Shown here piece by piece: positions 46,144 through 54,883 of a DNA stretch of 64,000 nucleotides. The stretch is taken from the NCBI GenBank assembly GCA_020639135.1, contig JACKHE010000001.1, forward strand, positions 496,001-560,000, read 5' to 3'. Within the stretch, counting starts at the first letter, position 1. Every line of letters begins with the position of its first letter. Origin of the DNA: Phycisphaeraceae bacterium (lineage in GTDB: Bacteria > Planctomycetota > Phycisphaerae > Phycisphaerales > UBA1924). A model generated the notes under the pieces. It ran no database searches and was not told the DNA's origin. It worked only from the letters and a program-made list of their open reading frames with translations. The position numbers were made by a program, and so were the translations under genes.

Positions 46144-48405
46144 TTACTCGCAGGTCTCGCCGAAGTGGCCGAGCAGGACGCCCAGGTCGGAGGTGTCCAC
46201 GACCATGTCGCCGTTGAGGTCCGCGGGCAGGCCCATGCCGTGGGCGCCGAAGGCGTCGATGAGGATGCCCAGGTCGGCGGTGTCGGTGACGCCGTCGCCG
46301 TTGAGGTCCCAGGCGCACACCGGGGCGGACTGCTCGTTGACCTCGCCGGTGATGACGAGCGCGAAGCCCTGGTCCTCGGCGCTGTTGACGGCGGTGGCGC
46401 TGACCCTGGCGGTCCACACGCCGGTCTCGGGGCTGTTGATGTGGATCTGCTCGAGGTTGTTGATGGCGTCCGCGGAGCCGCCGCTGGTCGAGACGCCGCC
46501 CGAGAAGACGTTGCCCTTGTAGATCGTGCCGCTGGGCGAGGAGACCTCGAGGTCGAGGTCATTGACCGGCGCGAAGGAGGCGGAGACGCCGCCCTCCTTG
46601 TCGGTGAAGCACATGGTCAGGCGGAGCTGCTCGGCCGAGCCGGTGACGTTGAAGTCGAAGGTCATCAGCCCGCCGGTGCCCATGGCCTCGGCGGCGGAGT
46701 TGCGGATGTCCTTGGCGATGAGGGTGCGCGCATCGCCGAGGAAGAAGAGCGCGGCGTCGCCGTTGGCCCGGCCCCAGCCCTCGCGGGCGCTGGGGTAGCC
46801 GGCGATGCCGGTCATGTCCTGGGCGCCGTTGATGAGTGTCGCCTTGATGAGCGCGCCGGTGGGGGTGAAGGCGTCGGGGGCGTTGGCGGCGCCGGTGGGG
46901 TAGAAGCCGTCGGTGTAGTACTGCCGGACGAGCAGGCCGAGGCCGGAGATCGCGGGGCAGGCCATGGAGGTGCCGGTGAGCCCGGTGGTGCTGCAGCTCG
47001 TTCCGGAGCCGGAAGCGGACTGGGTGTTGCAGCCGGGGGCGTAGATCTCGGGCTTGCGGCGGCCGTCGCTGGTGGGGCCCTGGCCGCCGGAGCAGAAGCT
47101 GGCCTGCGAGGGGGAGTCCTGCGAGGCGCCGACGGCGAGGACGTTCTTGGCGTTCTCGGGGGTCTTGAGTGAGCTCAGGTTGGTGACGGCGAAGCAGACG
47201 AGGGAGTCTTCCTCGTCGTGCGAGAAGACGTCGATCGCCCTGGTCCAGGCGTTGTAGGAGGTCGAGCCGTCGTTGCCCCAGCTGTTGGTGTGGACTCGGG
47301 CGCCCTGGTCGTGGTGCAGCTGGAGGTTGTTGGTGAAGGCGGTCTCCGAGAAGCTCGGCGTGGTGTTGTGGCACAGCTTCGCCTCGTAGGCGATGCCGCG
47401 GGTGTTGTTGTCCACGCTCGGGTCCTGGTTGCCGACGGCGGTGCAGGCGGTGTGCGTGCCGTGGAGGTCGTAGCCCGAGGTGGTGTTGTACGCAAGGATC
47501 TTGCGGTGGGTCGGGCCGATGGGGTTGGTGTCACGGAAGGAGCAGTGGCTGGAGTTCACACGTCCGTCCATGTGGCCGAGGACCTGGCCCTCGCCGTGGA
47601 GCCCGTTGTCGTAGAGGGGGCGGAACCCGCTGACGTTGCTCTGGATGATCCACGTGGTGGAGTTGTTGCGTTCGGTGGCCTCGAGCGCGGGCTCGATGTA
47701 GTTGACCGAGTTCAGCGCGGCGAGCGCCGGGAGGTCGCTGCGCTTGAGGATGACGTCGGCGGAGTAGTTGTCGCCGACCATGCCCCCGATGAAGGCCGTG
47801 GCGCCCTGGAAGTTGTTGAGCGATTCGAGGAAGGCGTCGATGTCGGCGTTCTGGAACAGCGTGACGGTGACGGCGGCCTCGCCGGGGCCGGACATCGGGT
47901 GGGCCTTCGCCCAGTCGGCCTCGAGTGCGGGGTCGAGCTTCCAAGCGGCTTCGAAATCACTGTGCCAGCGGATGAAGCCGAGCGCTCCGACGGCCTCCGC
48001 GTTCGCGTTGGTCGCGTCAACGATGAAGGCGTTGACGGGGAGGTAGCCTCCGATGCGCAGGCCGGCGTTCTCGATCTGCTCGCGGCGCTCCTTGGTCATG
48101 GGGCCGTCGAGCTGGATGATGTGCCGGGCGCCAGCGGCCTTGATGCGGTCGAGATCGTTGGCGAGATCGGTGCGGGCGATCATCGTGCTGACGGCGCCGC
48201 TGCGGAGGTGGATCGCGCGGGGCGAGGCGCCGAGCTCTGGGGCGCCCTCGAAGAACGGGTGCGCCGCGACGGGGTTCGCCGGGTTCCCCTCAACCTCATC
48301 GAAGAGGACCTGGGCGCTGGCGGTGGATCCCGCGATGGCGGTGATCAAGGCGAGGCATGCGAGGTCCTGAAATCGCGGGCGAACGATCATCGAATGAAGG
48401 TGCAT
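46144..48405 (-). CDS. Secreted subtilisin-like (S8) protease with dockerin-like repeats
   Basis: 753 residues from ATG at 48405 with AGAGATCC before it; a further Met five codons on is possible. Signal peptide to about residue 32 (ASAQ). A pro-region (to 250) precedes the S8 domain: Asp in GHMDGRVN, His in HGTHTAC, Ser in GTSMACPAISG. Then comes a P-domain-like beta-sandwich (RLTMCFTD to GFALVITG). Two C-terminal dockerin-like repeats, DLNGDGVTDTADLGILI and DLNGDMVVDTSDLGVLL, end in ETCE. The 395 bp between it and dnaN (48406-48800) hold no gene or clear promoter that I can see. Confidence 0.9.
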   Translation of the reverse strand: MHLHSMIVRPRFQDLACLALITAIAGSTASAQVLFDEVEGNPANPVAAHPFFEGAPELGASPRAIHLRSGAVSTMIARTDLANDLDRIKAAGARHIIQLDGPMTKERREQIENAGLRIGGYLPVNAFIVDATNANAEAVGALGFIRWHSDFEAAWKLDPALEADWAKAHPMSGPGEAAVTVTLFQNADIDAFLESLNNFQGATAFIGGMVGDNYSADVILKRSDLPALAALNSVNYIEPALEATERNNSTTWIIQSNVSGFRPLYDNGLHGEGQVLGHMDGRVNSSHCSFRDTNPIGPTHRKILAYNTTSGYDLHGTHTACTAVGNQDPSVDNNTRGIAYEAKLCHNTTPSFSETAFTNNLQLHHDQGARVHTNSWGNDGSTSYNAWTRAIDVFSHDEEDSLVCFAVTNLSSLKTPENAKNVLAVGASQDSPSQASFCSGGQGPTSDGRRKPEIYAPGCNTQSASGSGTSCSTTGLTGTSMACPAISGLGLLVRQYYTDGFYPTGAANAPDAFTPTGALIKATLINGAQDMTGIAGYPSAREGWGRANGDAALFFLGDARTLIAKDIRNSAAEAMGTGGLMTFDFNVTGSAEQLRLTMCFTDKEGGVSASFAPVNDLDLEVSSPSGTIYKGNVFSGGVSTSGGSADAINNLEQIHINSPETGVWTARVSATAVNSAEDQGFALVITGEVNEQSAPVCAWDLNGDGVTDTADLGILIDAFGAHGMGLPADLNGDMVVDTSDLGVLLGHFGETCE

Positions 48406-48800
48406 GTGGATCTCTTTCTCTACGTGTTCTCGCGATCGCGGATGTGCTCCCGGCACGCGATCGAGGGGGTGATTGGAGCCCTAAGGCTTGAGGCGGGAAA
48501 ACCTTACGGCACAAATGGAGTAAACCTGACAAACCGGTCCGCGGCAAGGGAAATTTCGAGGGCGTCTCGAAACGGTGCTCTCGGACGTCAAACCTTGATA
48601 CTCGCCTGAGAATCACGGTGTTCGGCCGAAAATCGCACCGTTGCGTGTCCTTGAACGCCGGGATCGTGGTCCGAAAAAAGAGTCCGATTCCAGCGATCAG
48701 GATTGAGGCCGCGCAACGATCTGTGCCCACCCGCATTGACACGGGAATAGGCGAGAATCCTGCGGTGGCGGGGACACCCGGGGGGGGTGGCCGGGGCGTC

Positions 48801-49952
48801 TCAGGAGAGGCTGACGGGCATGACGACGTAGAGGAAGTCCTGCCCCGATTTGAGCACGCCGGGCTTGTTGCTGGCCTTGAGCTCGAAGACGACCTGGGAA
48901 TCCTCGATGACCTTGAGGGCGTCGGTGATGAAGACGGGGTTGAACCCGACTTCCATCTCCTCGCCTTCATAGGACTCCATGTCCACCTTGACCTCGGCCT
49001 CACCCATCTCGGGAGCCCTGCTGGTCAGGCAGAGCTTGCCGCCCTTGCCGCCCGTGAACGCGAGGCGGACACCTCGGGATTCCTCGTTGGTCAGCAGGGC
49101 GGCCCTGCGGACGCCGCTGGCGAGGGTCTCGCGGTCGAAGGTGGCTTTCTTGTCCTGATCCCGTGGGACGACGTCCTCGTAGGGGGGGAAGGCGCCCTCG
49201 ACGAGTGTGGTAGCCAGGACGGCGGAGGAGCCGGAGGCCTCATCGCCGAAGGCGAAGACGGCCTGGTTGTCGGAGACGGAGACCCGGACGTTCTCGCTGG
49301 GGTTGGCGGCGAGCTTGCCGACGAGGTTGAGGGCCTTGGTGGGGATGATGCCGATGGCCTCGACGCCCGAAGCGCCGCTGCCGGCGCTGGTCTTGGCGAT
49401 GGCGAGCCGTCGGCCGTCGGTGGCGACCATCTGGATGGTCTTGCCGTCGCACTTGAGCAGGACGCCGTTGATCGCGTAACGCGAGTTCTCACGGGCAGTT
49501 GCGAAACTGGTCCGGGCGATGAGGGCGCTGAGTTCGCTCGCTGGGATCTCGAAGGCGTTCTTGCCTGTGGCGTTGGCCTCGGTGGGGAGTTTGGGGAAGT
49601 CCCCCGGGGGGTAGCCGTAGATCTTGAATCGGGCGTCCTTGCCGGTGATCTCGATCTCGTCGTCCTTGGTGGTGAGGGTGAGGGTCTGCTCGCGGTCCTC
49701 GGCGGCGATGATCTGGCGGAGTTTCTCGGCTGGGATGAGGGCTTCGCCGGGCTCTTCCACCTGAACATTGGCGGTGGTGAGTCGGAGGGCGATCTCGGCG
49801 TCGGTGGCCCCGAGGGTCAGCATGCTGTCGGCGTCATTGGTGGCGCTGATCTTGACGCAGGTGAGCTGCGGCTTGGGCGTCCTGCTGGCGACGACGCCGG
49901 TGGTCAGGTTGATCGCGTCCAGAAGGATCGCGCGGTCGCAGATGACTTTCAT
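48801..49952 (-). CDS. dnaN: DNA polymerase III beta sliding clamp
   Basis: 383 residues from ATG at 49952 (MKVICDRAILLDAIN). DnaN forms the dimeric ring that tethers polymerase to DNA. Three repeated clamp folds are visible; hallmarks include ATDAEIALRL, FPKLP, SRYAINGVLLKC, ATDGRRLAIAK and the terminal YVVMPVSLS, close to the canonical VMPMRL end. A run from 50198 upstream is an in-frame extension without a domain. dnaA and recF are not adjacent. DnaA-box-like 9-mers lie in the gap upstream. Confidence 0.95.
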   Translation of the reverse strand: MKVICDRAILLDAINLTTGVVASRTPKPQLTCVKISATNDADSMLTLGATDAEIALRLTTANVQVEEPGEALIPAEKLRQIIAAEDREQTLTLTTKDDEIEITGKDARFKIYGYPPGDFPKLPTEANATGKNAFEIPASELSALIARTSFATARENSRYAINGVLLKCDGKTIQMVATDGRRLAIAKTSAGSGASGVEAIGIIPTKALNLVGKLAANPSENVRVSVSDNQAVFAFGDEASGSSAVLATTLVEGAFPPYEDVVPRDQDKKATFDRETLASGVRRAALLTNEESRGVRLAFTGGKGGKLCLTSRAPEMGEAEVKVDMESYEGEEMEVGFNPVFITDALKVIEDSQVVFELKASNKPGVLKSGQDFLYVVMPVSLS

Positions 49953-50030
49953 CGCTGGTCGCCTCGTCTGTTGCTGCACCGACACCGTTGACGGTCGGCG
50001 CAGGAGGAACATCTTGACTCCCTCGTCAGG

Positions 50031-50276
50031 CTGTCCACAGCGGATTGTATCCGGAATGTGGAAATCGATCGACCCCACCGGATGATCCGGCGGGTTGTGG
50101 GTGGGTGGTGGAAGGCAGTCTCGGGTCGGGATCCATCCCGTGGAGCGGTTGCCAGCCGGGGTCGGGCGGCGGATACTGTGTGAGCAAATTCTCCCCACAT
50201 CAGCGAGTCCACCGACGCCGGCTCCGAGCCGATCAGCATTCTCCGGTCGATGGGATCGGGGGTGTGGTTATCCGCA
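50031..50276. promoter_or_regulatory. DnaA-box-like 9-mers between dnaN and transketolase
   Basis: In the 426-bp divergent gap (49953-50378), four 9-mers are near the DnaA consensus TTATCCACA: TTATCCGCA at 50268-50276 (8 of 9), CTGTCCACA at 50031-50039 (7 of 9), TGTGGAAAT on the opposite strand at 50057-50065 (7 of 9), and 50263-50271 opposite strand (7 of 9, overlapping the first). The gap shows no AT-rich unwinding stretch, so this may be control of dnaN rather than an origin. No gene is seen in the gap. Confidence 0.3.
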
Positions 50277-50378
50277 GCCAATCGCGGCTCCGGCGAGGTC
50301 ATCCGACCGGGCTCAGTCCATGATGTCCGGCGCCTGTGGCCGACCCGTCGCCGCCCTCCGAGCGAAGGGGCCCGCCGT

Positions 50379-52355
50379 ATGTCATTCGAAGCCGCCGTCC
50401 ATGCCCAGGCGATCGAGTTGGATCGTCTCAGTCTTGAAATGTGCGCCGAGGCCGGCAGCGGGCATCCCTCGTCGGCGATGAGCCTGGGGCACATCGTCAC
50501 GACGCTGATGTTCCACACCATGCGATGGAGCCCGGAGTACCCGGCGTATCCGACGTCCGACCGGCTGATCCTCAGCGAGGGGCACGCGGTGCCGATCGTG
50601 TACGCGGCGTACGCGCGGCTCGGCGGGACGATCCCCGGCGGCGCGGGGCAGAGCAGGCCCATGACAATCGAGGACCTGATGACGCTGCGCGCGGTGGATT
50701 CCGTGCTCGACGGCCACCCCAACCCGATGGAGGGGTTCCCGTTCTTCGACTCGGCGACCGGCTCGCTGGGCCAGGGCCTCTCGACGGCGGTCGGGCTGGC
50801 GCTGGCGGCGCAGCTCGACGGGCTGGACCGCCGGTTCTACTGCATCATCGGCGACGGCGAATCGCGCGAGGGGCAGGTGGCCGAGGCGCTGGACATGCTC
50901 GCCGAGCGCGGGCTGAACACGGTGCTGCCGATCTTCAACTGCAACGGGTTCGGGCAGACGGGGCGCATCGGCGACCCGCAATCGCCGGAGATGATCGGGC
51001 GCAAGCTCGAGGCGCTGGGCTTCACGGTGCATGCGATCGACGGTCACAACCCGTCGCAGATCAAGGCGGCGCTGGACGCGTTCGTCGCCGGCGCCGGTGA
51101 GGACGGCTCGGCGCCGATGGCGGTCGTCGCCACGACGGTCAAGGGCTGGGGCGCTCCGGTGCTCCAGAGCGGGAACTGGCACGGCAAGCCGCCGGTCGGC
51201 GAGACGCTGAACAAAGCGCTGGCGGAGCTGGACGAGCGCCGGATCGAGCTGACGTCGTCGCTCGTGCACACCGACGCGTTCACGATCCAGCCGCCGCGGG
51301 AGGCCCCGGAGCGAGCGGGCGAAACCGGCGAGGCGCCCTCGTTCAACGAGATGATGCGCCGCAGCGACATGGAGTCGGTGCTGCACACGGGGCGGCTGGC
51401 GACCCGCAAGGCGTTCGGGCTGGCGCTCAAGGCGCTGGGGCAGGTGAACCCGAACGTCGTGTCGATCGACGGGGACGTGAGCAACTCGACGTTCGCCGAG
51501 ACGTTCGCGCGCGACGCCGAGCTGGCGCCGAGGTTCTTCGAGGCGAGGATCGCCGAGCAGAACATGGTGTCGATGGGCGTGGGATTCAGCGCGGCGGGGA
51601 AGATCCCGTTCGTCTCGACGTTCGCGAAGTTCATGACGCGGGCGTACGACCAGATCGAGATGGCGATCAACAGCGGCGCGAACATCAAGCTCGTCGGCTC
51701 GCACGCGGGGATCTCGCTGGCCGCGGACGGCCCCAGCCAGATGTCGCTGCCGGACATCGCGTGGTTCCGATCGTTCTCGACGGTGCGCGACCACCGGGGC
51801 AACCCGGCGTGCTACGTGCTGCAGCCCTCGGACGCCTACGCGGCGTACGCGCTGACCATGGCGATGGCCGAGTACGACGGCGCGTGCTACATGCGGACCC
51901 TGCGTCCGGAGACGGAGTTCCTGTACTCCGACAACGACGTCTTCAACCTCGGCGGGTTCCAGGTGCTCAGCGAGGGGCGGGACGTGCTGCTCGTCGCCGC
52001 GGGGTACATGGTGCACGAGGCGAACAAGGCGCTGGACAAGCTCGACGGGCAGGGCATCAGCGCCACGCTTGTCGATCTGTACTCGCTGCCCTTCGACGGC
52101 GATGCGCTGTGCGACCTGGCGCAGGCCAACAACGGCTACGTCATCTCGCTCGAGGACAACTACGGCGGCTCGATCGGGTCCGCCGTCGCGGACGCGCTGA
52201 CGGAGTCGGGCGACGCGTTCAGCCTCAAGCAGATGCACGTGGCGCGCATCCCCAAGTCGGCGCGGACTCCGGAGCAGGAACTCGCTTATTGCGGCCTCAC
52301 CGCCGACGACATCACCTCGGCGTGCCTGCACCTGCTCGAGGTCGGCGCGGTCTGA
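50379..52355 (+). CDS. tkt: Transketolase
   Basis: 658 residues from ATG at 50379. The enzyme moves two-carbon units between sugar phosphates using thiamine diphosphate. AGSGHPSSAMS near residue 24, SEGHAVPI, and the ThDP motif GDGESREGQVAEALD...FNCNGFGQTG (about 160-195) are in the N-terminal domain. The second domain has DGDVSNST, the catalytic Glu in EARIAEQNM, and SHAGISLAADGPSQMS. It is monocistronic by position. Shared intermediates with RpiB place it in the pentose phosphate pathway or ribose supply. Earlier in-frame codons lack a domain. Confidence 0.95.
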   Translation: MSFEAAVHAQAIELDRLSLEMCAEAGSGHPSSAMSLGHIVTTLMFHTMRWSPEYPAYPTSDRLILSEGHAVPIVYAAYARLGGTIPGGAGQSRPMTIEDLMTLRAVDSVLDGHPNPMEGFPFFDSATGSLGQGLSTAVGLALAAQLDGLDRRFYCIIGDGESREGQVAEALDMLAERGLNTVLPIFNCNGFGQTGRIGDPQSPEMIGRKLEALGFTVHAIDGHNPSQIKAALDAFVAGAGEDGSAPMAVVATTVKGWGAPVLQSGNWHGKPPVGETLNKALAELDERRIELTSSLVHTDAFTIQPPREAPERAGETGEAPSFNEMMRRSDMESVLHTGRLATRKAFGLALKALGQVNPNVVSIDGDVSNSTFAETFARDAELAPRFFEARIAEQNMVSMGVGFSAAGKIPFVSTFAKFMTRAYDQIEMAINSGANIKLVGSHAGISLAADGPSQMSLPDIAWFRSFSTVRDHRGNPACYVLQPSDAYAAYALTMAMAEYDGACYMRTLRPETEFLYSDNDVFNLGGFQVLSEGRDVLLVAAGYMVHEANKALDKLDGQGISATLVDLYSLPFDGDALCDLAQANNGYVISLEDNYGGSIGSAVADALTESGDAFSLKQMHVARIPKSARTPEQELAYCGLTADDITSACLHLLEVGAV

Positions 52356-52464
52356 GGCCGGTTTCCGCGGAAAAGCACAACTTTTTTCGATCATCAATCC
52401 ACAGCATCTGGTGGTTGCCCTCCAGATGTTGTGCGTGTGCATTGTCTGGGGAGCTTTTCTTGGG

Positions 52465-52492
52465 TTGACGCTAACCGCGTCGTCATTAGTAT
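52465..52492 (+). promoter_or_regulatory. Promoter of the porin gene
   Basis: TTGACG at 52465-52470, a 16-bp spacer and TAGTAT at 52487-52492 form a good sigma-70-type promoter. The start would be near 52499, giving a leader of about 158 nt. It lies in the 301-bp gap after tkt, whose 5' part holds a weak palindrome (52362-52373) and a T run at 52382-52387 that may end tkt transcripts. Confidence 0.65.
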
Positions 52493-52522
52493 CCGCCCAA
52501 CTGGCCTCACGTCCGGGGCTGG

Positions 52523-52590
52523 CGTGCGATGGATCGCACGGACACGTTCGGGCTGGCGACACTGGTTCCAGTGTTGCTCCAGCAAGCAAC
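52523..52590 (+). promoter_or_regulatory. Hairpin-rich 5' leader of porin mRNA
   Basis: Three dyads lie head to tail: CGTGCGAT/ATCGCACG (52523-52540), ACACTGG/CCAGTGT (52559-52574) and GTTGCT/AGCAAC (52573-52578 with 52585-52590), the last also able to pair as TTGCT/AGCAA. The leader is untranslated between the promoter and the ribosome site AAGGAG at 52644-52649. Role unknown: RNA stabilisation or a regulator site. Confidence 0.5.
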
Positions 52591-52656
52591 GCCGGGCGAC
52601 GGCGCTTGGGAGACGCGATGCACCAGGCCCCGCCCCAATCACCAAGGAGTCTCCAC

Positions 52657-53901
52657 ATGAGGCCCAGACTGTTCGTCCCGGTTTTCGCCGGGCTGGCGAT
52701 CGCTCCCGCAGCGCTCGCCGCGGAGTCGGCGTCCAACGTCGATGGGATGCGCGCCGACGAGATCCGCGCGATGGTTTCCGAGATGGTCGCCGACGCCGAG
52801 TCGCGCTCCAGCCTGCTCCAGAGCGGCGGGACCGCCGGCCACAACGGCCACTTCTTCCTGTCCTCCGCCGACGGGAACAACACCCTCGAGTTCGAGGGTC
52901 AGGTGCAGTTCCGCTATTACCTGAACTTCCGCGACAGCGCCCCCGGCATCGATGACTTCACGCCGGGCTTCCAGACCCGCCGCACCAAGCTCGGCTTCGG
53001 CGGCGACCTGTTCGGCGACATGTTCTACAAGATCAAGGGCGAGTTCAGCCGCTCCAGCGGCGCGTTCGGCCTCGAGGAGGCGTACGCCGGCATGGACCTG
53101 GGCGACGGCTGGAAGGTCCGCTGGGGTCAGTTCAAGGAGGCCTTCCTCCGCGAAGAGAACATGTCCAGCTCCCGCCAGCTTCTTGTTGATCGCTCGGTCG
53201 TCAACGAGCTCTTCAACCAGGACTTCTCGCAGGCGCTCGAGTTCGCGTACAGCAGCGACCAGTGGCGCTTCCTCGGCAGCTTCTCCGACGGCTTCGGTGC
53301 GAAGAACTCCGACCTCGGCGCTTCGCCCGCCGACTGGTCCTTCAACGCCCGGTTCGAGTACCTCGTCTCGGGCGACTGGAAGCAGTTCAAGGACTTCACC
53401 TCGGCCCGCGGATCGGACCAGGCGATCATGATCGGCGCCGCGGCGCACTACGAGATCGGCCCCGACATCGGCACCGACGAGCAGAAGCTCCTGACCTACA
53501 CCATCGACGCCTCGTGGGAGGACAACGGCTGGAACGCCTTCGCGTACTTCGTCGGCCGCAACATCAAGGACGCCGGCGGCGTCTCGGGCGTTGACATCGA
53601 CGACTACGGCTTCGTGATCCAGGGCGGCGTCTATGTCGCCGAGGACTGGGAGCTCTTCGCCCGATACGACATCTTCATCAACGACAGCGCGGTCGGCGAT
53701 GACTTCAGCACGATCTCCTTCGGCGCCAACAACTACATCCACGGCCACGCCGCCAAGTTCACCATCGACGCCAACTACTACCTCAACGACACCGCCGGGA
53801 CCGGCGGCGCCGTTGGCGCGAGCACCGGCATCGGCCTGCTCGGCAACGGCGCCAACGACGGCGAGTTCGTCGTCCGGGCGCAGTTCCAGCTGCTGTTCTG
53901 A
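52657..53901 (+). CDS. Outer-membrane porin, phosphate-selective O/P type
   Basis: 414 residues from ATG at 52657, 7 nt after AAGGAG. Signal peptide (MRPRLFVPVFAGLAIAPAAL, ending LAAES). A short helical region is followed by alternating beta strands through the end, where the final strand closes with FVVRAQFQLLF, an aromatic C-terminus usual for outer-membrane barrels. The block TRRTKLGFGGDLFGDMFYKIKGEFS and the repeated turn motifs resemble the OprO/OprP group, which transport phosphate or polyphosphate. Codon use is more C-ending than neighbours, suggesting high expression. It has its own promoter, leader and terminator. Confidence 0.85.
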   Translation: MRPRLFVPVFAGLAIAPAALAAESASNVDGMRADEIRAMVSEMVADAESRSSLLQSGGTAGHNGHFFLSSADGNNTLEFEGQVQFRYYLNFRDSAPGIDDFTPGFQTRRTKLGFGGDLFGDMFYKIKGEFSRSSGAFGLEEAYAGMDLGDGWKVRWGQFKEAFLREENMSSSRQLLVDRSVVNELFNQDFSQALEFAYSSDQWRFLGSFSDGFGAKNSDLGASPADWSFNARFEYLVSGDWKQFKDFTSARGSDQAIMIGAAAHYEIGPDIGTDEQKLLTYTIDASWEDNGWNAFAYFVGRNIKDAGGVSGVDIDDYGFVIQGGVYVAEDWELFARYDIFINDSAVGDDFSTISFGANNYIHGHAAKFTIDANYYLNDTAGTGGAVGASTGIGLLGNGANDGEFVVRAQFQLLF

Positions 53902-53975
53902 TCCGGAGAACCCTCGCCCCGTCGCCGGACTATCCGGTTCCCGGCGTCGCCGGCGAGTTCAAGTATCGATGCAGG

Positions 53976-54009
53976 CCGGCGGGCGTCAATCGGCGCCCGC
54001 CGGTTTTTT
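53976..54009 (+). terminator. Intrinsic terminator of the porin gene
   Basis: A perfect 10-bp stem CCGGCGGGCG (53976-53985) with CGCCCGCCGG (53994-54003), 8-nt loop, then six T residues (54004-54009), 75 nt after the porin stop. Confidence 0.93.
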
Positions 54010-54036
54010 CGTTGACGCATCAGGGGATCGTGGCGG

Positions 54037-54708
54037 TCAGCGACGGCGGCGGAGGCAGATCATGCCGGCGAGCCCGAACAGGGCGCCGGCGCCCGGCGAT
54101 GGGCACAGGAAGTTCGGGACGTTGACGACGCCCGAGAATGGGTCCTGCTGGCCTAAGGGGCCATTGGGGCCGTCGCCGGTGACGAAGATCTGACCGCCGA
54201 GGAACGTGGAATCAATGCTGACCGTGATCCGGGCCAGGCGGAACGAGGGGCCGGCGGGTTGCGGGGTCGTGTTGAACCACGCGCCGGAGACGCCCGCCTC
54301 GCTCCAGTTCATGGGCTGGGCAAAGCTGGGTGGCGCATCCCCGAAGGCGACCGCGGTGTCGAAGGCGACGGTCGGGTGGAACCCGGCGAGGGAGAGGTTC
54401 ATCAGGAGGCTGTCGGAGCCGAACGGGGGATCGACCTGGTAGAAGAGGCCGTCGGTGCTGATGCCGGCGTTTGGCCCGGCAATGCCGAAATCGGCGGAGC
54501 TGATCGTGTCGCCGGGCTCGAAATCGACGTAGAGGTCGGCGGTGCAGTACTTCCCGTACAGCCCGGTGAGCTCGCCGGTGACGGGGTTGACCCGGTTCGG
54601 GACGTACACCCAGTGGGCCCCGGTTGGCACGGCCTGGGCCTCGAACGCGGCGATCGTGACAAACGCCACGGAGACGCTGAACGCGATTCCGCTGGTCATC
54701 TTCTTCAT
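54037..54708 (-). CDS. Exported protein with PEP-CTERM-like tail (paralogue 1)
   Basis: 223 residues from ATG at 54708, preceded by GAGAGAGACATC. Signal peptide ends near AFEAQA, residue 25; the mature part begins VPTGAHWVYV. The core is rich in beta-like blocks (DLYVDFEPGD, ADFGIAGPNAG, GAWFNTTPQ, TFLGGQIFVTG). The tail PSPGAGALFGLAGMICLRRRR has the Pro-Gly, short hydrophobic helix and Arg end of PEP-CTERM-type sorting signals. Function is unknown; it may sit in an extracellular matrix. It is nearly collinear with the next gene. Confidence 0.78.
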   Translation of the reverse strand: MKKMTSGIAFSVSVAFVTIAAFEAQAVPTGAHWVYVPNRVNPVTGELTGLYGKYCTADLYVDFEPGDTISSADFGIAGPNAGISTDGLFYQVDPPFGSDSLLMNLSLAGFHPTVAFDTAVAFGDAPPSFAQPMNWSEAGVSGAWFNTTPQPAGPSFRLARITVSIDSTFLGGQIFVTGDGPNGPLGQQDPFSGVVNVPNFLCPSPGAGALFGLAGMICLRRRR

Positions 54709-54804
54709 GATGTCTCTCTCCTGCCCCGGTGCTAGGGGGGCGGCGCCTTGCCGATCCGGATCGAGCGTAACAGAGAATCCGGACAGATCGAGCATGAAAT
54801 AGTC

Positions 54805-54840
54805 AAAAAAGACACCGCCCGGTTCAGGGAACCGGGCGGT
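54805..54840 (-). terminator. Intrinsic terminator of paralogue 2
   Basis: On the minus strand, an 11-bp GC stem (54830-54840 with 54814-54824) is followed by six T residues (A run 54805-54810), 43 nt after the stop of paralogue 2. It separates the two paralogues, so they are transcribed independently or with partial read-through. Confidence 0.92.
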
Positions 54841-54883
54841 GGAGAGTGTCGCGTTGTTGCTGGATCAGACCAGCGTCAAGCGA

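Noticed and set aside
50382..52883. Minus-strand open frame of 833 codons
   Set aside because: Antisense to transketolase and the porin leader; His/Arg/Val-rich with no motif.
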